Source: Formicarius rufipectus (taxonomy: Eukaryota > Chordata > Aves > Passeriformes > Formicariidae). From it: a stretch of 64,000 nt of DNA. The stretch is from positions 31,195 to 95,194 of the forward strand of contig VXAU01001863.1 of NCBI GenBank assembly GCA_013399695.1, read 5' to 3'. A program made the translations under genes and the position numbers. The notes under the pieces were generated by a model that worked only from the letters and a program-made list of their open reading frames with translations, searched no databases and was not told the origin of the DNA. How positions within the stretch are numbered: position 1 is the stretch's first letter; every line of letters starts with the position of its first letter. Positions 49,136 to 58,610 of the stretch are shown piece by piece.

Positions 49136-49665
49136 CTACTGGGTTTGGCTGCAATGGAGGAATAAGTTTTTCTCATAGCAGCCTATAAGGTGATGTGGTT
49201 TGGATTTGTTGTTCAAACATTAACACACCAGTGTTTTGGCCACTACTGAACAATGTTTGCACAGTATCAAAGCCTTTTCTTTTATCCATTCTACCTGACC
49301 CTACTTGAGGCTGGGAAAACGTTGGGAGAGGGTACAGCTGGGATAGCTGAACCAAATTCGCCAAAGGTGTATTCCCTACCATGTGAAGTCATACTCAACA
49401 GTAAAAACTGAGGGCAGAGGAACAAGAGGGGGAAGGGTGGACTCTGCTCTGATTGGCTGGGCATTGATTTGCTTGGAGAGGTGGTGATTGCCATTGTATC
49501 ACTTGCATATTTCCTCTTTCTTTCATATATTAAACTGTCTTTGTCTCGACTCATGAGCCTTTTAATTTTTGTTCTTCCTATTCTTTTCCCCAACCAGTTA
49601 TTGGGTGAGGAGTGAATGAGCAGCTGTGTGGGTGTTTAGCTGCTGACCAGGGTCAACCCAATACA
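49136..49665 (+). mobile_element. Endogenous retrovirus LTR, ERVL-like, probably solo
   Basis: The segment matches the pattern I recognise for avian ERVL LTRs: a 5' part with ACTGGGTTTGGCTGCAATGG, a middle with ACCATGTGAAGTCATACTCA and a polyadenylation-like AGTAAAAACT, and a 3' part with TTAAACTGTCTTTGTCTC and GGGTGTTTAGCTGCTGACCA. No gag, pol or env sequence and no primer-binding site follows, so it appears to be a solo LTR. Exact ends and a target-site duplication could not be fixed. It is antisense to TRDN. Confidence 0.75.
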
Positions 49666-49683
49666 GTGTCTTTTCCTCACTTG

Positions 49684-49914
49684 AAAAAAAAAACAAAAAA
49701 AAAACCCAAAAACAAACAAACAAACAAACAAACCAAAACAACAAAAAAAACCCCAAACAAACAAACAAACAAAAAAACCCCCACTACAACAAAAAAAAAA
49801 CCAAAAAAACAACCCTAAACCCAACCCAAACCAACAAAAAAAAACCACAAAAAAACCCCAACAAAAAACCCAATGAAACAAACCAAAAAAACCCAACCAA
49901 AAAAAAAACCCAGT
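49684..49914 (+). repeat. Long A/C-only tract, about 230 bp
   Basis: Nearly pure A and C with AAAC, AACCCC and AAAAAACCC patterns; it contains almost no T or G apart from a single TG near 49873. It follows the ERVL-like LTR by about 20 bases. It produces spurious long frames (Lys/Thr/Gln on one strand, Phe/Gly/Trp on the other), which are not genes. Confidence 0.95.
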
Positions 49915-50110
49915 CCGACAGGGTTCCACTTCTCAAAAGTCCTACATTTTACAAGTTGTAGCAGCCTTTCTGAAAACTTGTTTGGTCAATCTAAAATGCA
50001 CTGTAACACTTATTACACTTAAATGTGCACCTAGTTCCCAATTAAAACAGTTTTTAACTTTTCCTCATCTTTTGTCTAATAAGTCTAAAGAAAATTTGTG
50101 AATAAACACA

Positions 50111-50170
50111 TTTGTTTGGTTTGGATTTTTTGATTTTTGTTTGTTTTGATTTGGTTGGGGTTTTTTTTCT
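50111..50170 (+). repeat. T/G-rich tract
   Basis: Sixty bases of T with scattered G, such as TTTGTTTGGTTTGG. It resembles a complementary partner of the A/C tract 200 bp upstream. Confidence 0.8.
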
Positions 50171-50944
50171 ATATTTAACCAGTTACTTTCAAAATACCTT
50201 AAGTTCTCTTGTTCTGGCTTCACAATTCCATTTTGTCCCTGTAAACAACTTAAATTGAGACAATGTCTACGTCTCACTGGCTGTTGAAAATCGTATGTTG
50301 GGGTTTCTTCTGAAAACACCCATCACACTACCATCTGCTGATACCTGTCGTGTGACATCTATCACATTAGGCATCATGAGACATAGCAGTGCCCAAGATG
50401 GGCTGCTTAAAGCTGTTAGCCACTCAGCTGGAAATACACTCCTGGCAATGGGCAGGGCAGAGTGAGGAGTTTCAAAGCCTACAATTGAAAGACAACATCA
50501 GAGTCTTCCTACAAATGTGTGTAAGTACAACCCCTTTGCTCATTAGAAAAATTTAGGATCAACATCTGGGTCCCAGATGAAACAGTACAGACAGATCATT
50601 CCAAAGCGTTTCAGGCAGTGTATTATGCATCTACTTCCCTAGATCAGTGGGTTAACCAACCATTTTTTTTTTATTTTTTTTTTTAATACATAGGCTTATA
50701 TCCTAAGCTATATTTTAATTATTTTTTACATTCCTGCCAGTACTTGCATTCCTAAATATTTCTGAGAATAGTGTCACATTTAGATGACATTCTAACATAC
50801 TTCTAGCCATGAAAGGAGCAGGATAAGAAACGTGGGGAGGTAAGTAATAGATTCATAATGTCATCAGCAAACTCTTTAAATAGCCATATTTGAAAGCAAA
50901 CAACAAAACCCCCCAGGCATACAGATTGAAAAAAAAAAAAAAAA

Positions 50945-50952
50945 NNNNNNNN
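50945..50952. other. Assembly gap of 8 N inside poly-A
   Basis: Eight undetermined bases stand between two A runs (about 16 A before, 6 A after). The true length of the homopolymer, or of anything lost here, is unknown. Confidence 0.99.
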
Positions 50953-51710
50953 AAAAAAGATAATTTGCCTGCAGGTGTCAGTAGTTGGTTTTTTTTTTTT
51001 TTTTAATTACCATGGACAGCTTAATATCAAGACTGAAGAGGTAGCAATTCACCCAAGGAAGTCACAACATTAAATGGATTTTTAAAATTATTTTTCAGAC
51101 CAGGAATTTAAAAATGATCAAAGAAATTTGGTTTCCTGCCTGTATAGAGGACAATAACAAAGAAGACTGCTGGTGTGTAAAATGGTCTTTTCCCTCCATT
51201 TTCTATTTGAAAGTGCAGTTGATGCAAATGCATCTATGGTCAGCCCATGCAAAAAGTCACCGTGACCTGATAGGTCTTGATTATTCTTGTCTGATGATTT
51301 CCACTCTACCTACCTAGTACTAGCATCCTTCCTCAAAAGTACAGATAAAGGTAGACTTTCCCCCCAGCTACATGATCTCATTTTGTGACAGGGCAGCAAG
51401 AATAGCATGATTAAACCAGTTCTGTGGCAGTCATAAGGTTCTGTTTACAACTTTTAAGTTTTAGATCTACTTTGAGTTTGCTTTGTTTCATGACTGAAGA
51501 GTGAGTTCACTTGATTGTTACAGTGATATAATTAAAATGTACCTTAGTGTTTGTAACTTTAAAACCCCAATACTTTTCCTATTCCGGAAGCAAAGATCTA
51601 CTATGGTATGTAAAGAGAGACATCACAGTTCCCCTCCTCAGCGAACACTGTATGGTCTGAAACATAACACAGTATCACGTGTCATAGATACATCTTTACC
51701 ATATTCATAC

Positions 51711-52590
51711 CTTTATCAATGATCTCGATGAAGGGATCAAGTGCCCCCTCATCAATTTGTGGACAATACCAGGTTGGATGGGACTGGATCTGCTTGAGAA
51801 CAGAAAGATTCTGCAGAGGGATCTGGACTGACTGGATCAACGGGCTGAGGCCCATTGGTATGAGGTTTAAGAAGGCAAAGTGCTGGGTCCTCCACTTGGA
51901 TCACAACACCACCATGCAGTGCTACAAGCCTGAGGCAGAGTGGCTGGAAAGCTGTCCAGTGGAAAAGAGCCTGGGAGTGCTGGTCAACAGTGGCTGAACG
52001 TGAGCCAGCAGTGTGCCCAGGTGGCCAAGAATGCCAATGACATCCTGGCTTGTATCAGAAATACTGTGGCCAGCAGGACTGGGGAAATGATTGTCCTTCT
52101 GTATTTGGTACTGATCAGGTCACACCTTGAAACCTCTCTTCAGTTTTGGGCCCCTCACTGTGAGAAAGTCATTGAGGTGCTGAAGCATATCCAGAGAAGG
52201 ACAATGGAGCTGGTGAATGGATTGGAACAAAAGCCTTATAACAAGCAACTAAGGGAGCCTGGAGAAAAAGAGTCTCAAGGGAGACCTTGCCACTCTACAA
52301 CTACATGAAAGCAGTTGATCTGTTCTTCCAGGTAACAGTGAATAGGGTGAGAGAAAATGGCCTCAAGATGCGCCAAGGTGAGGAGGAGTTACACTTGATA
52401 TTGGGAAAAATTTCTTCACTCTACGGTGGTCAAACATTGGAGCAGGTTGCCTGGAGAACTGGTTGAGTCACCAACCCTGAAGGTATTTAAAAGATATTCA
52501 GATGTTGTGCTTAGGGATATCATTTGGTGGGACTTGGCAGTATTGTGTTAATAGTTAGACTAAATGATCTTAAAGGTCTAGTGCATAGAT
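51711..52590 (+). mobile_element. CR1 LINE fragment with broken reverse-transcriptase C-terminal part
   Basis: Reading starts at FINDLDEGIKCPLINLW of the CR1 reverse transcriptase and continues through AKCWVLHL, a frame change near 51995, NANDILACIRNTVASRTGEM and SLQFWAPHCEKVIEVLKHIQ, then the 3' UTR. The FADD catalytic box expected just after the CPLI segment is missing, and stops and shifts occur, so the copy is dead. The terminal ATTCTATG repeat has been lost. It is the longest CR1 piece here, about 880 bp. Confidence 0.88.
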
Positions 52591-55500
52591 TTAGAATGGG
52601 GTTGCAATGCTCCTTTGTAAAGCTTTGTTCGCTCTGTTGGAAGCATATATGTACCAATACAACAAAATGCAAATCAGGTCATGCTCCCTGATCTGGGCTG
52701 AGTGGATCTGCACACTAAAACTGTTCAGGAAGGTACCTAGGTTTGACTCCCTGAAAGTGTTTGTCATTGAGGTCCAGCTGAAAAGGCCTTATGTTTTTTT
52801 AGCAGGAATATTTTCTTCCTAAAGATCAGCTGCATTTGCTGATACCTCTGGTTTATGGAAACAGTGAAGGTGTGCAAAAATTTGAGATCTTTAATCTAGA
52901 TAACATTGGGTTAGCTTTCAGAAGATATGTATGAACAGAGGATAAATACATGGACAACTGGCCTTGATTTTGTGTCGGTACCTCAATTTCACTGCGTGGA
53001 AAGTGGAGAAAAGACAGTGACTGTTTTTCTAAAGTGGTCCTAAGATTTATGATCCAAAAAATGCAGGAATAACAGGAAGGAAAGGCCATCAATGACAGCT
53101 GAGCAGAGCTTCAGTTAGGAAATGGTGTGATCATCCAGGCTGACATTTTTATTGCTTTATATGCTCATTTATTATTCATGTTATTTGTTTTGAGAACCAA
53201 AACAAAGTGGCAAAGGAGTTTGCAGCAATCAGACTTAGAGACAAAGACTGAAAGGAACATCATTTCTAGGAAAGCTGATACGAGTGGGAGCAGAAAAGGT
53301 CCAGACTGTTGAGTCTCTAGGAAAGAGACCATTAGGAAACACTCTGCAAGCAAATTATGAGTGACTGAAAACATCAGTCTCTACATATTAATCTTCATGT
53401 AGGGTTGGACATCAAAGCTTAAACAGAGAATGCCCCCTTTCTCAGTCAGATTGCAGGCTTGATCCCTCTGAGCTCGTGTGTTCCAAGCACTGAGACAAGC
53501 TTTGGGAAAACCTGGCAAGGGCTTGGCCCTGCTGAGCTGCAGCAAATGCCTTCACAGGAATTTGGAGATGCAGCTCCTTCTTTTTTCAGAGTAACACTGG
53601 ATAGATTTTTGTAAAATGTTTTGAAGTCTGACTGTGACAGGTCCCTGTGCCTGAAGAATATGTTTGTTTAAGTTAGACCTCTGAGTTTGTGACAATGGAA
53701 TTATCTATTTTCCAGAACAATTGCCAGAAGAATTCTATTGTATGAGCTGAAGGTCAGAGGATTATGGGGGTTTATGTACAATACATTTTTAAAAGCTAAT
53801 TAAGAATCATTAAGAATCATGATCTGTGCTAAAGACTGAGAACATTTCACATTAGATGACTCTTGATCCTCTGCAGCAGCAGAAAGAAAGAAGGAGAGAG
53901 ACGAATAGAGGAAGAAAAAGTTGGAGAAAGAATGAGCTGGCATACAAATAAACAAATACATCACAGGGATGCAGTTAATAGAAAGTAATAAAAACACTCA
54001 ATTCTGGTAACACTAGAAATAAAATTGACTCTTGGATCAGAAGGCTAATCTAAAATATTAATCTGCAAATATATTCAGTATTTGCAATTACAAGCATTCC
54101 TTGTTAGAGAAAGAGAGATGGAGAGGAATAAACACAAGTGCTTCTCTTTAAGCATTATTTTAGAGATGTTTTTATCATCCAGTGCTTACAGAGCATCTCC
54201 TCCTCTGTTTCTCTTGCACCATTCCTCTATGAGGAAAGTGTGGTTAGAGGGCCTCCTGTCAGAGTTGAGTCTTCTGAAAGAAAGTATGCAAGATTGTGGA
54301 GCAGAGGTGGGACTTGGGTACCAGAAGAACCCAGGAGCAGAAGGAGCTGCCTTCTGGTACAAGGATAGATGTGGATCACAGTGGGAAAGGCAGTTTACCC
54401 TGAAAACACCTTGGCTTCAGGGATTACAAAGGTCAGGGGAAGCAAAATGAGACACAAATCAAACATATCCAGAGGCAAAGCAGAATTTGAGAGCAAGGGC
54501 AAAGAGTTTATTTTCCATTCCCCTGCCTAGCTTGTTAAAGGGAAAAGGTAAGAAAATTGGAAGCTTCTTCCTGCTTTTGGATGCTTATCTATGCCACTGA
54601 TTCAAGCACTTGGAGGCTCATTTTCTGTCTCTGTCCAAAGCATGTAAATACTCTGAGATATCGAGGTGTCTCATTTCAAAACTGGGCTATGTGCTACTAT
54701 TCTGTTGATCAAATATGGCAATTATTTCAGGCTTAAAACCTTTTAGGGGTAACAATAGATGCTGCCAATCAAAGCTAGAAAATACACATGCATTAAAAGA
54801 GCAAACTGAATGAGGAATACACATATAGCTAGCATACACTATGGATTACAATCCTCTTACACAAAGGCTTGTAAACTCTTCAAAATGCAGCAGCCTACAG
54901 AGCTAATAAAAGGAATAGAAATGTGCAGATGTCTCAGTTTGTCTAATTTGTGTCTTTCTAGCATTGGTGGGATGACTCACTGGATTTAGCAACTGCTTGT
55001 GAAGATGAACATATTAATAACTATGCTGCAGTTCTGCCATAAAATGTAATCTTTTACAATTCTGTATTCTCAAGTGAAATACAAGTTTAGAACCAGAATA
55101 AAATTAGAAAAGATATGTGAGTTGTTGGCTTATTTTCTTTTTAAGTCTGTGTTTATACATTTATATATGCAACTTCACTTGGAAAAGAGTACTCCCTTTC
55201 ATCCCTATCCCTTCCCCAGTGTGAACAACTTTCTACTATAAAAGACATTTTTAAATACGGGGCTACCAGGATAGTTGCCCAAGGTAATGTGTGTATTTTT
55301 ATGTTGTACCAAACATAAATTACCCTTTTTCTTCCCAGCAATAAACATTTGAATAAAAAAGCAGACCATGTATGACTCAATGGCATAGAAACCAGTTACT
55401 TATTGGAATTTGCATATGTAATCCACAATATTAGCAAACAATGGGATATAGATCCTTTCAGCTTCTGATAACATTCAACAGATTTGAATAATTAGAAAAC

Positions 55501-56449
55501 AGAGCACAAGGTTTGCCTTGAGGGCATAGCAAATATAGCTGAATCTTCCAATCCTATCCATGGTTTAGGCATTAGTCTGGTCTACAGAAAGGTTAATCTG
55601 AGTACTTGATGGCTTGTAGCAGGTTATATAGAAAGTGATCTACAAAGTAGAAAGTAGAACTAGTGTTTCTAGGTATTCAGATGATGACCACAACTACTAG
55701 ACAGATCACTATGTTTCTCCTTGATTTTAATGAGACCGTGTCATTTACTGGAGATATCTTTTGTGCATTAAACATACTTGCAAATTTACTGAAATAAAGG
55801 GGAAGAAAAATTGCAGTACTTTCAGTGACGAAAAGTCCCAAATGTTGATTTCTCATCTTAATGAAAAATTTATCTTTCCATGCATGAAATAATCTATTCT
55901 GTTTAGGACATTCACTAACTTTAACTTTAAAAAAATCTTTTCTGGGAATGAAAAAAGCCTCAGAAAGATAACCACATATTTTCCACTACATTTAGTGGTT
56001 TGATAAGTTAATGTTTCTACTTGTAAGATAATTAATGGAAAAATCTGTGCACTCCATTCAGTCTTTCCATGCCATGCACCTTTTTAAACTACTTATACTC
56101 TTGATTGATTTAATGGACAAGGTAATGCAATGTTTTTAATGTATTCACAAAAATACTAAACTCAAAGAACTGAAAATTACATGCATTTTATATTTACATG
56201 TATAACATGCATAAAATATGAATACATATAATATGCATAAAATACAATATAATGTAATAAACATGAACGCATGGCACATATACATATCTATAAATATACT
56301 GTGATATATCTGTATCTATATCTCCCACTTAAATTCTTAAATGATAATGAATTACATATACCCTTATCTCAAATGCTTAAAAACTTGAAAGTGTTCATGA
56401 TAAATAGTCAGATATTAACTGCAGAGAAAGTCTGAATTCAATTTCTTAC

Positions 56450-56512
56450 CTGCTTTTTTAATTTCAGGAACAGCTGTCTTCTCATGAGCTTTCTCCTTTT
56501 TTCCTGTTTTTT
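56450..56512 (-). CDS. TRDN: Triadin luminal-tail mini-exon, 63 nt
   Basis: The acceptor is TTAAATCTTAG and the donor is GTAAGAAAT. The split first codon is GAA (Glu). The peptide reads EKTGKKEKAHEK, then TAVPEIKKA, followed by a G that forms GAT (Asp) with the exon at 35609. It has the KKEK core typical of triadin luminal repeats and matches the previous exon in length. The intron that follows in the transcript, 35645-56449, is the longest in the window at 20.8 kb and is filled with mobile elements. Phase and composition fit both neighbours, and no stop occurs in this frame. Confidence 0.8.
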
Positions 56513-57327
56513 CTAAGATTTAATTAAAGAAAGTAATTTGCTATGCTAGAACTCTGAATCATACACTCAAATATGCAGTCAGCCAAGTCCTGGTGGGCAC
56601 ATGCTGAAAAAAATGTGACTTATTTGGGAGTTTAGTACAGATTATTCCCTTATGGCACTTGCACCCAACTAGCCACAGAACCATCAGCTGAAAATGAAAA
56701 TTAATCAGCATGCATCAACTATGGATGATTTGGTCCCTTAATAATTCATCAAAGGCTAGCAAAAATCATTAGTGCATGAATGTGGTACCTTTTTGCTTAA
56801 ACTTCTGTAGCAATAAAATCATTAAAAAATAATGAATGACTTAAATATTTTCACATGAAGCAAGACCTTAGTGGATTTTAGATGTTTCCTGGGAAAAAAT
56901 TATTAAAATATTATCTAGATAGATACCATGGCTTTGCAGTTTGGTCACTGCAAGTTTTGATTGTGATTCTGTAAAATAAATAAATAACAATACCCCACCT
57001 TCAGAAAGTGGTGTACCATGAATTGAGTGCTATCTTCCATAAATTTTGTGTATTGCAGTATCACTATGTCCTGCTATATATGGGTTCCACTGATTTGTTT
57101 AAAAAGCCCACATATTGTAACCAAACAGGACATCTTATTTGTCAGCAGATGTTTAGAAAATATTGGATGTTGAACATGTTGGACATTAGACATGCAGATA
57201 GTGACTAAGCAACTAAGAAAAGGACAATACAGAGGCAGAAGCATAGGATTAACCTAACAAAAAATGATGAGAAATGAGCCAGGAGTGCAAGTAAAAGCTG
57301 AATGAGGCCAGTAAGAAATAGACATAC
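56513..57327 (-). other. TRDN: TRDN intron, 0.8 kb
   Basis: Unique AT-rich sequence with no recognised repeat. Confidence 0.75.
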
Positions 57328-57390
57328 CTGTCACCTTCGTTTCTATTCTACTTCGTTTTTCTTCAGCCTTCTTCTTGTCCTCTTTTCTCT
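57328..57390 (-). CDS. TRDN: Triadin luminal-tail mini-exon, 63 nt
   Basis: The acceptor is a long pyrimidine run ending TCTCTTTTAG and the donor is GTATGTCTA. The frame, starting with the Lys codon shared with the exon at 58575, reads KRKEDKKKAEEK, then RSRIETKVT, and ends with a single G. The first half is a typical KEKE-type block (mixed Lys and Glu, probably helical); the second half is more mixed. It is one of the two longest exons here. Strong splice sites, length divisible by three and a matching phase on both sides make it one of the most secure calls. A role in calsequestrin or ryanodine-receptor contact would fit the family but cannot be shown from the sequence. Confidence 0.82.
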
Positions 57391-58102
57391 CTAAAAGAGA
57401 AAACAGAAGTTCAGTTGACTCCTTTTACATAGATACACACACACAGAAGCATATATATGTATGTATATATGCATGTATACATTTGGGATGGGGTTCCTTC
57501 ACTAACTGAGAGACAGTCTATATTCGATAAGCTGGTCTCTTAAACCAGCAGCTCAGAAATAAAGCTTAATTCTCAGACAGTGAATGTGTACTAAGGATAG
57601 AACTGAAACAAGTATGTACACCAGATTTTTACTTAAGTAATGACTAATTCAAGAAATTATGCCTATTAACCTGGTTAAACTAAGGGTTTATTGTAGTGAC
57701 TCAATAGCCATGTACCTGTTCTGTTTCTTTGTAAAATCTAACTGAATGGCAGCAAAACTTGCAAGTGGTACTTGGGAACAAGTGTAGAATGCCATTAAAA
57801 ACCTGCATATATAATATATTTTTATGACACCTTTTATGAATTGAATCTTTGAAATTCTTATTACAGGACTTCATGTAGAGTTGCCATTAAAATGTCATAT
57901 ACAAAAGAATATGAGTTGTTCTTTTAAAAGCATGTGCTTCTATTTTGTCAATTAATTGAACAATAGTATAAATAAGGCTAATATTTTTCTTTCTTTTTTT
58001 TTTTTTTTACAGCAAACTACAGTTTAATTACTAATTTCATGAATGTTTTTAATTAGAAAATTGAGCGATCTGTAGAGGATATGGGCAAGCTACAATTCTT
58101 AC

Positions 58103-58150
58103 TTTTCCTTTGGGAAATGAATCTCCTTTTTGATGGGAAAAAATATAAGA
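58103..58150 (-). CDS. Possible 48-nt exon between the 58575 and 57328 exons
   Basis: The acceptor (GCTATTCTTGTAG) and the donor (GTAAGAATTG) are both strong, the length is divisible by three, and the phase (two bases in, one out) fits both neighbours with no stop. Against it is the peptide, LYFFPSKRRFISQRK after the split codon: aromatic and basic without Glu, unlike the rest of the tail. It may be an alternative exon or a chance pair of sites. Confidence 0.25.
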
Positions 58151-58483
58151 CTACAAGAATAGCTAATCTAAGTGATTTTTTTAATTGCTCATCCATGAAA
58201 AGCCAAATTTTTGACTTTTCATTTGTGCTGCATGGCTTTGGTTGTTGATCTAGTTATACATAGTGGAAATAAAATTTTATTTTTGTGATGTTTTACTGTT
58301 ACAAATGTGAAAAAGAAACCAAGTTTTATTATCTTACAAAAGACAGAATCATAAACCTTCAAGCAAGGATCTGTTCTTTAGCTGAAAAATATTTAAGGTA
58401 TGAGAATATTTTCAGATCCAAGAAACAAATATACTCTTATCCTTTGCATAAAATTAGCATGAAGGTAATGGAAAAATAATAAT

Positions 58484-58562
58484 AATTAAAAAAAAACAAA
58501 ACAAACAAAACAAAAAACCCCAAAACCAACCAACCAAACAAAACCACCAAAAAAACCCACAA
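58484..58562 (+). repeat. A/C-rich tract next to an exon
   Basis: AAACAAAACAAAC and CAACCAACCAAAC units, ending 12 bp before the exon at 58575. In the transcript it is a U/G-rich stretch immediately downstream of that exon's donor. Confidence 0.9.
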
Positions 58563-58574
58563 AAAACAACTTAC

Positions 58575-58610
58575 TTTTCGCTTCTCTAGGTACCACAATA
58601 GACTTTTCTT
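58575..58610 (-). CDS. TRDN: Triadin luminal-tail mini-exon, 36 nt (most upstream seen)
   Basis: The acceptor ends in CCATGCAG after a T-rich stretch and the donor is GTAAGTTGT. The exon starts with two bases of a split codon and ends with one base (A), which joins the next exon to make AAG (Lys). After the split codon it reads EKSIVVPREAK, less repetitive than the later exons. It lies between two A/C-rich low-complexity tracts (58484-58562 and 58677-58755), so its neighbourhood is unusual. The split first codon cannot be completed because no exon above it was found with confidence in the remaining 5.4 kb. Splice signals and phase are strong; the role as luminal linker is inferred. Confidence 0.68.

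Larger units (their letters stand above)
35645..56449 (-). other. TRDN: TRDN intron, 20.8 kb
   Basis: The largest intron and the richest in mobile elements: CR1 pieces at 42618, 47320, 48095 and 51711, the ERVL-like LTR at 49136, A/C and T/G tracts and the N gap. An A-run of 28 lies at 37430. The GC-richer segment 45880-46320 looks like an unrecognised repeat. An AT-rich stretch with repeated ATGCATAAAATA words lies at 56150-56330. One micro-exon candidate is at 40015. Confidence 0.65.
57391..58574 (-). other. TRDN: TRDN intron, 1.2 kb
   Basis: Contains a CA/TA-rich stretch (57430-57482), a T-run (57990-58010), the candidate exon at 58103 and the A/C tract next to the upstream donor. Confidence 0.7.

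Noticed and set aside
49612..49929. Lys/Thr/Gln-rich and Phe/Gly/Cys-rich open frames on the two strands.
   Set aside because: They are translation artefacts of the A/C-only tract.
58103..58122. Shorter 20-nt version of the candidate exon at 58103 using a nearer AG.
   Set aside because: It ends in the wrong phase; only the 48-nt form fits.
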